Shown: positions 1-7,900, counted from the first letter of the stretch. The stretch is DNA of 15,343 bases from an uncultured Lachnospiraceae bacterium (GCA_946633495.1 CAMPAX010000035.1:1-15343); one strand, 5' to 3'. Notes: a model not told the origin generated them from the sequence alone. Made by a program: numbers and translations.

Positions 1-340
1 GGATTATGCCAGAGTATTCCATCCGGAAGAATTTCCGGGAGCCGAATTTATCGTGATCGATCCCAGCCGGGATCTGGGAGATGTATTTACCGGAACACTG
101 AATTTCAGTAAGGACGATAAAGCCATCAAAAGAACCATCGGATATAAAGACGGAAAACGCGCCATCAAGGTGCTGATCGAAAAGGATCCGGCCTATATAG
201 CCATCGCACCGGCTCTGGCTGTCAGAGATTATGAAGAAACCGTCCGGGAATATGAACGGCAGAAGCGGATCAGTGCTTTGGAACAGAGCGTCAGCAGCAG
301 CTTTGACTATATATCGGAGCTTGAGAAGAAATACACATGA
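1..340 (+). CDS. 3' end of an unidentified protein gene (partial)
   Basis: The reading frame is open from base 2 to a TGA at 338-340, so this is the C-terminal 112 residues of a gene that starts left of the window. The GTG at 53 lies in the same frame but has no ribosome site and is not needed as a start. The visible part is soluble and charged. It has an alternating beta-like stretch (EFIVIDPSRDLGDVFTG, then RAIKVLIEKDPAYIAIAPAL) followed by a C-terminal helix rich in E, R, K and Q (about the last 40 residues) that could form a coiled coil. I do not recognise the family. The next gene starts 46 bp downstream on the same strand, so the two may be co-transcribed. A short hairpin (CAGGG at 342-346 with CCCTG at 353-357) follows the stop, but it has no T-tract. 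Confidence 0.75.
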   Translation, partial: DYARVFHPEEFPGAEFIVIDPSRDLGDVFTGTLNFSKDDKAIKRTIGYKDGKRAIKVLIEKDPAYIAIAPALAVRDYEETVREYERQKRISALEQSVSSSFDYISELEKKYT

Positions 341-374
341 TCAGGGGACAAACCCTGCATCCAATTTAATTAAA

Positions 375-381
375 AGGGGGG
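375..381 (+). promoter_or_regulatory. Ribosome binding site that sets the kinase start
   Basis: AGGGGGG lies 5 nt before the ATG at 387. It decides between this start and the earlier in-frame start at 231, which overlaps the upstream gene. Confidence 0.7.
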
Positions 382-386
382 TTATT

Positions 387-1007
387 ATGGAGAAGGTTTT
401 GATCACCATCGGACGTCAATTCGGTTCTAACGGCCGGATCATCGGAGAAACCGTAGCGGAGAAATTAGGGATTCCCTGCTACGACAAACAGCTGATCAAA
501 CAGGTGGCAAAGGAGAGTGGCCTTTGGGAGAATCTGCTGGACGAAATGGATGAGAAGCATTCAAAAAGTTTCATTTATTCCGTAGTAATGGATCCTTATG
601 CATTTGCTCATTCCTTTGATAATCAGCAAGGTCTGGGAATGCCGCTGAATCAGCGCGCTTTTATGGCCACATACAATACCATTGAGAAGATCGCTAAGGA
701 AGGTCCGGGAGTCTTCATCGGCCGCTGCTCAAATTATGTGCTTCGGAACATGGATCCCGTACTGAACATCTTCCTCTATGCACCCATGGATGTTCGGATC
801 CGAACCGTGATGGATCGCTTCAGTCTTTCAGAAAAACAGGCAAAGGATCAGATAACGAAGGAAGATAAGGCCAGAGCCTCCTATTACAATTATTATTCCT
901 CCTTAAAATGGGGCCGCATGGACGGCTACGATCTTTGCATCGATACATCCAAACTCGGAGTCGAGAAGACAGCCGAGCAGATCATCGCGTTTGCAAATTG
1001 CCTTTGA
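387..1007 (+). CDS. Cytidylate kinase-like family protein (Cytidylate_kin2 type)
   Basis: A 206-residue nucleotide-kinase-like protein. Residues 9-20 read GRQFGSNGRIIG, the modified P-loop typical of the Cytidylate_kin2 family (GRxxGSxGrxIG). It is followed by the helix ETVAEKLGIP and a YDK motif at 32-34. Residues 110-121 (FIGRCSNYVLRN) form the second core strand and NMP-binding area. Residues 158-176, with KARASYYNYYSSLKWG, match the LID-type basic segment and substrate region. YDLCIDTSKLG at 181-191 is the characteristic C-terminal strand. The family is related to CMP kinase, but most members have no proven substrate, so CMP phosphorylation is a family inference only. The start at 387 is chosen over an upstream in-frame start at 231 because of the ribosome site at 375-381 (AGGGGGG, 5-nt spacing) and because family homology begins at MEKVLITIGR. 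The DUF4153 gene follows after 30 bp. Confidence 0.88.
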   Translation: MEKVLITIGRQFGSNGRIIGETVAEKLGIPCYDKQLIKQVAKESGLWENLLDEMDEKHSKSFIYSVVMDPYAFAHSFDNQQGLGMPLNQRAFMATYNTIEKIAKEGPGVFIGRCSNYVLRNMDPVLNIFLYAPMDVRIRTVMDRFSLSEKQAKDQITKEDKARASYYNYYSSLKWGRMDGYDLCIDTSKLGVEKTAEQIIAFANCL

Positions 1008-1037
1008 ACAGCAGAAAGGCAAGGAGGATACATCCAA

Positions 1038-2903
1038 ATGGGGAAGATCAAAACCTGGTATCACATGTTCCAGAACCGCCTGAATGAGGTGTTCCGAAAG
1101 TTTCTCGGAACCCTGGTTTTGGTCTTCATTTTATGCATTTTTTATGATTTTATTGCGATCACACATCAAAAAATCACGTCCACCATCGAATATATCCTGA
1201 TCTTTCTTAGCGTTGCAGCTGTCGGAACCTTTTTCACGGAATGTGTTCTGCGGGGCCGAAAGAGCAAAGAAGCAACGATTACCGGATATATCTTTGCCGG
1301 CCTCGGCGCCTTTCTATGGGTGATCCTGGATGTGATCACCAAATCGGATGTTTCCAATATTACGCTGTATTATCTCGGGGTCTTCGCTTTATTCTACGTT
1401 ATGATCCTGATGGGATTGGCGTTTTTGGCCTTGATCAAAGACAGTGGGCTTCCCTTTGAGCAGTATATGCTCCGGATCATCATTTCCCTCCTGCGTATGC
1501 TCATCGTATTCCTTGTCCTGAATCTCGGGATCCTGTTTATCCTTTGGTTGTTCAACACCCTCATCTCGAAATTTGATTACACCGACTGGCTCTATTATAT
1601 TGAGATCCTTTTATTCGCTGTGGTCTATCTGCCGCATGGTTTATCCTGTCTGATCGACCGCTCGGAACCGGAGCAGACGAAATTCGCAAGAGGGCTTGTT
1701 CTTTATGCATTGATGCCGATGCTGCTTGCTGCCACAGGGATCATTTATATCTATATGTTCAAGCTTGTAGTGACCTGGGATTTCCCGTCCAATCAGGTAT
1801 ATCCGATCTGCGCGGTTCTTTTCTGCGCAGGATTTTTGATCTGGACCATGGCTTATGCCTATACCAGGCGGAATGTAAGCCCGATCTATAATAAGATCAT
1901 CCGGTATATGAAATATATCTATGCGCCGTTCATTCTGCTGGAGTCTTATGCCATCGGTATCCGGATCCATGAGTTCGGCTGGACCGTCACTCGATACTTT
2001 GCAGTGGCATTTATCGTTCTTCAGGTCGTTTATATCGCATGGGAGCCCCTGATCAATCTGGTCCTTTGGATCAAAAGATCTGACAAGATTCATTATGCGG
2101 AGCATTACGAATGGATCATCTATGTTATATTCGGGCTCAGTTTCTTTGCCCTGATCTTTCCCTGGAGCAGTGCGGTATATCTGGAATATGTATCCCAGAA
2201 GGAACGGTTTGAAAAGGTCTGCCTGGACATTCGGAACCTTCATGAACTGGACAGGGTGTGGACTCCGGAGGAGTATCAGGAGGTGGCAAAATTACAGTAT
2301 TCCGGCCGGAGTATCCGTCTGGTGTTGTCAGGAAATGTATATGGAGAGGACTATCTTACCGTAAATTATATGGCCAATGAACTGGACCGGATGTTCAACA
2401 TCGACAGCAGCTGGTGGAATGATCAGAAAGAAGAGGAGCCGGTACAGCCCGGTACAAATATAGATATCAGCGATTCCTTCAGCGGCGGGATCGACGAGGC
2501 CGATGGACTGGATGTGGAAAATTATAAGAAATTATATTCCGTATCCCTGTATCTTGCATATGACAGCCCCATTGACTGGATGGAGCTTACCCGTCTGGAA
2601 CTGCCATATGGTTATGGCCAGATGGTCTATGTGGATCTTTCTGACAGCATAGCAAATATGATCGCTCAGCCGAATCACACAGAAGAGAAAGATGATCAGG
2701 AAACGGATACGGAAGAGGAATCAGGGAAAGAAACTGCCAATTCCGAAGAAACCACGGAAACGGATAGTTCCGATGAAGAACTGTTCGAAGTGAAGGTCGA
2801 GAACGGCGTTCTTCGGATCACGCAGATCACCTTCCGTTATGACCGAAAGATGCGAATGGTTTATAATCTGAGCATGAACGGATATCTGCTTTTACAAGAG
2901 TAG
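1038..2903 (+). CDS. DUF4153 domain multi-pass membrane protein
   Basis: A 621-residue integral membrane protein. The N-terminal two thirds hold about ten or eleven hydrophobic segments (roughly residues 22-41, 50-70, 82-100, 110-133, 147-173, 183-204, 218-240, 253-275, 290-308, 318-343 and 358-378). This organisation is typical of clostridial DUF4153 proteins. From about residue 385 the protein is soluble. This tail contains an acidic, Glu/Asp/Thr/Ser-rich linker at about 548-582 and ends in a short beta-rich segment. The function of DUF4153 is unknown; its multi-pass core hints at transport or membrane sensing, but nothing in the sequence shows a substrate. The ribosome site AAGGAGGA at 1021-1028 supports the ATG at 1038. 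The gene is likely co-transcribed with the kinase 30 bp upstream. It converges on the recombinase gene with only 7 bp between the two stop codons. Confidence 0.8.
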   Translation: MGKIKTWYHMFQNRLNEVFRKFLGTLVLVFILCIFYDFIAITHQKITSTIEYILIFLSVAAVGTFFTECVLRGRKSKEATITGYIFAGLGAFLWVILDVITKSDVSNITLYYLGVFALFYVMILMGLAFLALIKDSGLPFEQYMLRIIISLLRMLIVFLVLNLGILFILWLFNTLISKFDYTDWLYYIEILLFAVVYLPHGLSCLIDRSEPEQTKFARGLVLYALMPMLLAATGIIYIYMFKLVVTWDFPSNQVYPICAVLFCAGFLIWTMAYAYTRRNVSPIYNKIIRYMKYIYAPFILLESYAIGIRIHEFGWTVTRYFAVAFIVLQVVYIAWEPLINLVLWIKRSDKIHYAEHYEWIIYVIFGLSFFALIFPWSSAVYLEYVSQKERFEKVCLDIRNLHELDRVWTPEEYQEVAKLQYSGRSIRLVLSGNVYGEDYLTVNYMANELDRMFNIDSSWWNDQKEEEPVQPGTNIDISDSFSGGIDEADGLDVENYKKLYSVSLYLAYDSPIDWMELTRLELPYGYGQMVYVDLSDSIANMIAQPNHTEEKDDQETDTEEESGKETANSEETTETDSSDEELFEVKVENGVLRITQITFRYDRKMRMVYNLSMNGYLLLQE

Positions 2904-2910
2904 AAAACGG

Positions 2911-4005
2911 CTATTTCTTATTCTTCGACTTTTTTTCCGGGACTACGCCTGTAGGGCGAACATCCTCCCGAAGCTGTACTTCATTTCTTGCCTGCCATTT
3001 CTTATGGTCATCCTGATCTGCATAGTGCTTTCTGGTGGTATTTACATCCTTATGGCCCAGGACGGATGCCACAAGATAGATATCCCCGGTTTCCTGATAG
3101 AGTGCAGTTCCATAAGTACTGCGAAGCTTATGCGGGGTGATTTTTTTCAGAGGTGTGGTAACACGGGCATACTTTTTCACCATATATTCCACATTTCTCT
3201 GGGTGATACGAGAACGGTGAGAGGAGAGGAAGAGAGCATCTTCAGACCCCTTTACCGCATCGATTTTCTTTCGTTCTTCCATATATTCCAGCAGGATCCC
3301 GGCAGCTTCATCCGAAAAATAAACAACGTCCTCATTGCCGCCTTTTCGGACCACACGAACGGAGGTATGGTCAAAATCAACATCCTGGATATTGATCCCC
3401 ACACATTCCGAAACACGGATCCCGGTGGCAAGCATAAGTGTGAGAAGAGCAAGATCACGAAGTTTGTTTTTTTCGTGAAACCTCATCTGACCTTTTGTCA
3501 GCCGGTCACCGAATTCGACAGTATCAAGGAAATCCGCCACCTCATTTGTATCCATGCGGATGATGTTTTTCTCATGAATCTTAGGCGTTTTGACTTTTTC
3601 CGTGACATTCTGATCCAGCCGGTCGGTCTGATACAGAAAACGGAAGAAAGCCCTGAGTGCCACAAGCTTTCTTTTCTTTGCGGCCGCATCATTCGAATAT
3701 TCCCTTTCATTTTTCGTATAAAGAGTAAGATAATCGAGATATTCTTCGAAATCAGAGGCAGAAAGCCGATTCAGTACATCCAACGAAATATCTTTAGGAG
3801 CCATATCCTTTAAAGTCGGATTTTGATCGATCAGCCATTCAAAAAACAGTTTAATATTGTATGCATAGGCCGTACGTGTTCTTGGCTGAGTCGTTTCGGA
3901 TATGCTTCGGAAATATTCTTTGACATACGGAGGCAGTTCATCCGTCACAGCCCGAAGGCGTCTTGTTTCATCATGTTCAACTTTTTTATGATAAGATTCA
4001 GACAT
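2911..4005 (-). CDS. xerS: XerS-like tyrosine recombinase
   Basis: A 364-residue tyrosine site-specific recombinase. The N-terminal SAM-like core-binding domain spans about residues 24-130 (LPPYVKEYFRS, then FFEWL and FFRFL). The catalytic domain is complete: R197 (ATGIRVSE), K221 (RKGG), H292 and R295 (TPHKLR), H318 (LGHKD) and nucleophile Y328 (RKHYAD). Length and layout fit XerS, the single-recombinase Xer protein of streptococci and lactococci (about 356 residues), better than XerC or XerD (about 300). The XerS-like features include the LPxYVxEY start, the extra segment at about 163-182 with EKNKLRDLAL, and the long basic C-terminal tail. Xer enzymes resolve chromosome dimers at dif during division. 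A dif_SL-like palindrome lies about 90 bp upstream. ATG 4005 is preferred over GTG 4068 because of its GGAGGT ribosome site. The xerS assignment is from memory of the family; a generic phage-type integrase is the alternative, but no phage genes are nearby. Confidence 0.75.
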   Translation of the reverse strand: MSESYHKKVEHDETRRLRAVTDELPPYVKEYFRSISETTQPRTRTAYAYNIKLFFEWLIDQNPTLKDMAPKDISLDVLNRLSASDFEEYLDYLTLYTKNEREYSNDAAAKKRKLVALRAFFRFLYQTDRLDQNVTEKVKTPKIHEKNIIRMDTNEVADFLDTVEFGDRLTKGQMRFHEKNKLRDLALLTLMLATGIRVSECVGINIQDVDFDHTSVRVVRKGGNEDVVYFSDEAAGILLEYMEERKKIDAVKGSEDALFLSSHRSRITQRNVEYMVKKYARVTTPLKKITPHKLRSTYGTALYQETGDIYLVASVLGHKDVNTTRKHYADQDDHKKWQARNEVQLREDVRPTGVVPEKKSKNKK

Positions 4006-4010
4006 TGAAT

Positions 4011-4016
4011 ACCTCC
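4011..4016 (-). promoter_or_regulatory. Ribosome binding site that sets the recombinase start
   Basis: On the minus strand GGAGGT lies 5 nt before ATG 4005. The alternative GTG at 4068 has only a weak purine stretch, and its extra 21 residues do not resemble the recombinase family. Confidence 0.75.
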
Positions 4017-4058
4017 GGCTGAACTTTGTGTTTTTTGGAAGATTTTTTCGATATGGTA

Positions 4059-4087
4059 AGGATACCACTTCTTTCGGTAAAATTCAA
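4059..4087 (-). promoter_or_regulatory. Possible promoter of the recombinase gene
   Basis: Reading on the minus strand, TTGAAT (4082-4087) and TATCCT (4059-4064) are separated by 17 bp, each matching the sigma-A consensus at 4 of 6 positions. The -10 lies within an imperfect palindrome (TGGTA 4054-4058, TACCA 4063-4067) that could be an operator. The -35 lies just downstream of the dif-like site. The match is weak and by eye only. Confidence 0.3.
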
Positions 4088-4091
4088 TGCT

Positions 4092-4125
4092 ATTATTTCG
4101 CAAAACTATGGTTTCACGAAATAAT
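4092..4125. other. dif: dif_SL-like Xer recombination site
   Basis: An imperfect palindrome with ATTATTTCG (4092-4100) and CGAAATAAT (4117-4125) as perfect outer arms, plus AAAC (4103-4106) and GTTT (4111-4114) as inner arms. Only two positions on each side do not pair. Read as a Xer site it divides into an 11-bp arm (4095-4105, ATTTCGCAAAA), a 6-bp centre (4106-4111, CTATGG) and an 11-bp arm (4112-4122, TTTCACGAAAT). As I remember the streptococcal dif_SL site, it also has TTTC...AAAA, a CTAT-containing centre, then TTTTC...GAAA, and also lies just upstream of xerS. The position upstream of a XerS-like gene supports the same role here. The alternative is an autoregulatory operator or a simple transcript hairpin. 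Confidence 0.65.
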
Positions 4126-4190
4126 GGATGTGGACTGCTACTGCCGCTCCCTTGATATTCCTTAGGTTTTCAGCATTTGTTCATAAATCG

Positions 4191-4231
4191 CCAAAAACCG
4201 TAACCGGCATTCTGCAAGTTACGGTTTTCGG
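4191..4231. terminator. Probable bidirectional Rho-independent terminator
   Basis: An 11-bp perfect stem, AAAACCGTAAC (4194-4204) with GTTACGGTTTT (4218-4228), encloses a 13-nt loop. One mismatch further out, CC (4191-4192) pairs with GG (4230-4231). The GC-rich core is flanked by A runs on one side and T runs on the other, the arrangement of a terminator usable from both directions. It lies about 145 bp past the stop of the YbjN-like gene and could end that transcript before the recombinase promoter. Confidence 0.5.
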
Positions 4232-4252
4232 TGAATTGTTTATATGATGATA

Positions 4253-4308
4253 GGGTCAAAAGGTCCGAGCGACGCGCTTGCGCGGTCGCTTGAGACCTTA
4301 ATTGACCC
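4253..4308. repeat. Large imperfect hairpin, repeat-like
   Basis: Nested arms pair across 56 bp: GGGTCAA (4253-4259) with TTGACCC (4302-4308), AAGGTC (4260-4265) with GACCTT (4294-4299), and AGCGAC (4268-4273) with GTCGCT (4285-4290). A GC-alternating tip lies between the inner arms, and small bulges occur at 4266-4267, 4291-4293 and 4300-4301. The structure can form on either strand. It abuts a second hairpin. It has no T-tract, so a plain terminator is unlikely. It resembles a dispersed intergenic repeat or a structured RNA domain, but copy number cannot be judged from one window. Confidence 0.6.
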
Positions 4309-4311
4309 GCC

Positions 4312-4367
4312 GAACACGAATGGCGTAGTCATTTTGCACAGCAAAATGACGGGAGCCGTGAGTGTTC
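4312..4367. repeat. Second large hairpin with perfect 10-bp core
   Basis: GTCATTTTGC (4328-4337) and GCAAAATGAC (4341-4350) form a perfect 10-bp stem with a 3-nt loop. Outside it GGC (4322-4324) can pair with GCC (4355-4357), and GAACAC (4312-4317) pairs with GTGTTC (4362-4367). It begins 3 bp after the first hairpin and ends 9 bp from the stop codon of the YbjN-like gene. The core could work as part of that gene's 3' end processing or termination, or be half of a two-hairpin repeat unit spanning 4253-4367. Confidence 0.6.
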
Positions 4368-4376
4368 TCGCATGTC

Positions 4377-4787
4377 TTAAATATAAATCGCCTGCATGAA
4401 CTTCGGATATGCATCACTGCCGATCTTCGCCATACGCATAACCAGTTCCAGAAGCTCATCTCCGCATCCGTCAACCTGTACGATGGCGTCATCCGCCATG
4501 GTGATAAAGTTATGATCCTCATCAACATAGAACTTCACCCAGCGATAGTCGTCATTTAACTGAGAGCAAACCTTATACATCCTGTCTTTTTTATCTGCCG
4601 GAAACTTGACATAGCCAAAGCTTCGAAGTCCGACGGAACGGTCATTGTCATCAAAAATAAGGATGACTTCGATGGAAGTGGCTTCAAGGTTGAACCCGAC
4701 ACGAAGTACTTTTTCATCCTCGATCACTTGATTCTTTACTCCCTGTGCATCAAAAAATGTCTTTGTAACCTGAAATGTTGTGCTCAT
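4377..4787 (-). CDS. YbjN-like domain protein
   Basis: A 136-residue soluble acidic protein with an alternating alpha/beta pattern. The segment at residues 78-103 (LNDDYRWVKFYVDEDHNF, then ADDAIV) matches the core of the YbjN family, in which a RW-x-KFY strand is followed by an acidic turn and a second strand. The C-terminal helix (ELLELVMRMAKIGSDAYPKF) also fits. YbjN proteins share a fold with type III secretion chaperones of the Tir-chaperone class; their role in Firmicutes is undefined. ATG 4787 is supported by AAGGAG at 4797-4802. It lies 123 bp downstream of the double-AAA+ protease gene, with a promoter-like sequence in the gap, so it probably has its own promoter but may also receive read-through. 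Whether it is an adaptor or partner of the protease is only a guess from position. Confidence 0.72.
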   Translation of the reverse strand: MSTTFQVTKTFFDAQGVKNQVIEDEKVLRVGFNLEATSIEVILIFDDNDRSVGLRSFGYVKFPADKKDRMYKVCSQLNDDYRWVKFYVDEDHNFITMADDAIVQVDGCGDELLELVMRMAKIGSDAYPKFMQAIYI

Positions 4788-4873
4788 AATAACCTTCTCC
4801 TTTTCTTTATTTATTCTTTGTCACCACAACAAAGACTTTTTTTATTGTATCATATCATTGATTGCTTGTCACT

Positions 4874-4902
4874 ATGATAATCTCCATTTGATTATCTCAC
4901 AA
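4874..4902 (-). promoter_or_regulatory. Probable promoter of the YbjN-like gene, with palindromic spacer
   Basis: On the minus strand TTGTGA (4897-4902) and TATCAT (4874-4879) are 17 bp apart, a good sigma-A spacing; TATCAT differs from consensus at one position. The spacer overlaps a 7-bp inverted repeat, GATAATC (4876-4882) with GATTATC (4890-4896), which could bind a regulator. The leader is about 80 nt and contains a weak hairpin (4816-4834). Confidence 0.4.
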
Positions 4903-4910
4903 GATCTTAT

Positions 4911-7900
4911 TCATTTGATTTTTCTTGCGTTCTCCAGAACCCCGAATACATCTTGTATTTCTTTCTCTGTAGCCTGATTATTCTTCTGGAGGAAAAGAGC
5001 CAACGCTTCGATCTTGTCCTTCCCTTCTTCCACCAGTTTTATGGTGGCGGCCATTTCATCCTGAAGAATCTGTTCCGCAAGATCCAGAACCTTTTCACCT
5101 CGAGAGGTTTTCAGTATCTGCTCCGGAGACAGGCTGAGCAGATGATCATTTGCCATGGCGTACCGACAGATCATGTCCATGGCGATGTTAGATGCGTTTC
5201 TGATATCGGAGGATACCCCGGTATTGATTCCTGCCGTTTCACCGAAGAATACGATCTCCGATGCCCTGCCTGCCAGGGATGTACGAATCTGCCAGAGCAG
5301 ATCTTCTTTTGTGTAGGAAGGAGTATCCTCCGAATTCTCCTTTTGCATATATCCCCCAAAATTGCCGCGGGATACGATGGTTACAAAATTCGGTTTCCAT
5401 CCTCCCAGGGCATAGATATACGCATGTCCGGCTTCATGATAGGAAACGGATTTATAATACTCCTCTTTATGCTCGTGTTTATCTCCGTACATATACTCAT
5501 CCAGAGCTGTAAGGAGAAGGCTGTCATCCAATGTCACTTCTTCTCTGGATGCTTTACGGATAGCCAGATCCAGCACATCTTTCAATACGGAAAGACTGTC
5601 TCCTACCGTACGGCTGGCGATATTCTGCAATGCGTTGTCTGTAATCTGGTGATTCTTGATCCTGGCAACCTCCAGCTGAAGATACTGCAGTCTCTCTTCT
5701 TCTTTCGGAAGATTCACACAGATCTTATTATCGAATCTTCTGACCAAAGCCCCATCCAGAACTCTTCCGCTTCCGGAGGAACCGTCCGGATCATAATTCG
5801 TTGCCGCGATCACAAAAACGGGACGACTGCTGTTCTTGTTGAATCCATCCATTTCATTAAGAAGCGTATTCAGCATATCCTCGGTTATGTGAGTATGTTC
5901 GCTTCCAGTTCTTATCTTTCCGATGGCATCGATCTCATCTATAAATACGATACTGGGAGCGAATTTACGGGCTGTTGCAAATAACTGTCGGATCTTACGC
6001 TGACTCTCTCCGAAATAGCGGTCCATAAAGTTGGTGGCTGCGGATGCAAAGAAAGGAAGATCGCACTCTCCTGCCATAGCTCTTGCAAGCATGGTTTTTC
6101 CGGTGCCCGGAGGTCCGTAAAGAAGGATTCCCTTAGGCGCTCTGCTTCCGTCCGCTGCGTATTTCTTTGGATTCTTCATATACTTTATAAAATCCTTCAG
6201 TTCCTCTTTTGCGGACTCAGCTCCTATCACATCACTGAACCGTTCCTTCGGCCGGTTGCTGTCACTGAGCATCATCTGGTTCTCTTCGCCGCTTGCAGCC
6301 ATCTGTGTACGGAAATCATAGAATATGATCTCTGCGCTTTCCCCATCATCGGAGATTTCCTGAGCAGTGTTAAAACTGAGAACTCTGCCCCGTCCGGATA
6401 ATTCACTGACTCTCTTCTGCAGATAGTTTTGTTCGCAGAGATTTGCGATAGCATCGGCAAATTCTGTCTTATCCGTGAAATTAAGGAACCCTCTTACTCC
6501 ACGGGAAGAAAACGTATTCTGATCTTCCAGTCGGATATCTCCACGCTGCAGGATATACAGCGGGATCGGGGATTCATTTACCGTAAACTCATTGAAAGCA
6601 TCGATCCCTTCGGATTCCCAGTCATCCATGCTGAGGAACCGATGTGTATCCTCCTTTAATCCGTAATTCAGATCCAGAACGATAAAAGAGATATCCCTGG
6701 TATCGATCAGTTCCATGGCATGCGGCAGGTCACTTGCCTGATGTACAATGCATCTGCTGCTGAAAGGAACATCTTTTATATCTTCTTCTGCCCCGAAGAA
6801 CAGGATCTCCGCTGTTTCATCATTTGTAAAGAGTCTTAGGATCTCCGGATCATCTTTCGGAAGATCCAGTCGGAATTTAAGCGTTTTCAACTTTTTCATG
6901 GTCCGGCTGACATCGCCTAAATTCCTTCCCAGATTCAAAAGCTCATTCTTCACAAGGATCGTACTTTGGGCGGAGATATTCCGTCCATCCAGATTCACAC
7001 TTTGTGAATAAAGGAACATGGCCGAAACCCTGGGATCAAACACGGTTTCCACATCGTAGTTGGATCGCATATATCCTGCGGCTTTTGCAAATCGTCCGTC
7101 TGCGATGCCCTGGAGGATATGGGTTTCCAGGTGATTGAACATGATCACATTTCCTGCGGCAAACCGGGAACAGATTGCTGCCGGGAAGCGGTTTTTCTTA
7201 TATTCATCCTTCTCTTCTTCCAAAGCCTTGATCACGACGGCTCTCGGAATTCCGGACAGGTTGATCCGGTCATGGGACTCATACAGACTTTTTCCGACAT
7301 TTGTAGTAAAGATCAGGATGGTTTTTTTGAAGTCAATCTGTTCCTTTGTCATGGCATCTGTGAGCATACCGCCGTCCATCACCTGAAGGAACTGATAGAT
7401 CACATCTTCATGTGCTTTTTCAATTTCATCCAACAGGATGATGGAACGAGGATTGTTCTTTACAAAATCCGTCAGCTCTCCGGTCTTGGAACCGACATAA
7501 TGCTTTTCTGTACCCACAAGCCGTTTTACGGTATCACTGGAAGAGAATTCACTCATATCCAGTCTGAGGTAGGAAAGCCCCAGATGATCTGCCGCGGTTT
7601 CTGACAGCAATGTCTTTCCGACACCCGGAGGACCTGCAAAAAGGAATGTGGCACTGGGCCCCTTCCTCTCCTCATCCGGGAATACTTCGCTTTGAAAATA
7701 TCCTTCTGCAAAGAGCCGGATTGCCTCATTTTGTCCCTTCACCTGAAGCTTCAGGCTTTCCGTCAGCTTCTGAACCTTTTTTACAAGCATACCAAGTTCG
7801 GCTGTCCGTTTCAGAACTTCATTTTCTTCTTCAGTATTCTGATCCCGAGAAGCTTCTTCTTTCTTTGCTTCTTCTTTCTCAGTTCCTTCTTTTTCAGTTT

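Noticed and set aside
3004..3813. 269-codon plus-strand open frame antisense to the recombinase gene
   Set aside because: It is fully inside the recombinase gene, which has all catalytic residues, and its translation is Ile/Phe/His-rich with no recognisable domain or ribosome site.
4006..4068. Earlier GTG start of the recombinase at 4068
   Set aside because: It lacks a convincing ribosome site, while ATG 4005 has GGAGGT at ideal spacing; the extra region also contains the likely -10.
2911..4376. Recombinase plus hairpins as an integron, prophage or genomic-island integration module
   Set aside because: No excisionase, phage, conjugation or cassette genes are nearby, no flanking tRNA is seen, and the XerS/dif reading explains both gene and palindrome better.
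4816..4846. Hairpin CTTTGT/ACAAAG followed by T7 on the plus strand as a terminator
   Set aside because: There is no plus-strand gene upstream to terminate, and the 6-bp AT-rich stem is weak.
4953..5984. 343-codon plus-strand open frame antisense to the M41 and FtsH part of the protease
   Set aside because: It is the mirror of a strongly conserved coding region, and the translation has low-complexity hydrophobic and Cys-rich stretches typical of antisense frames.
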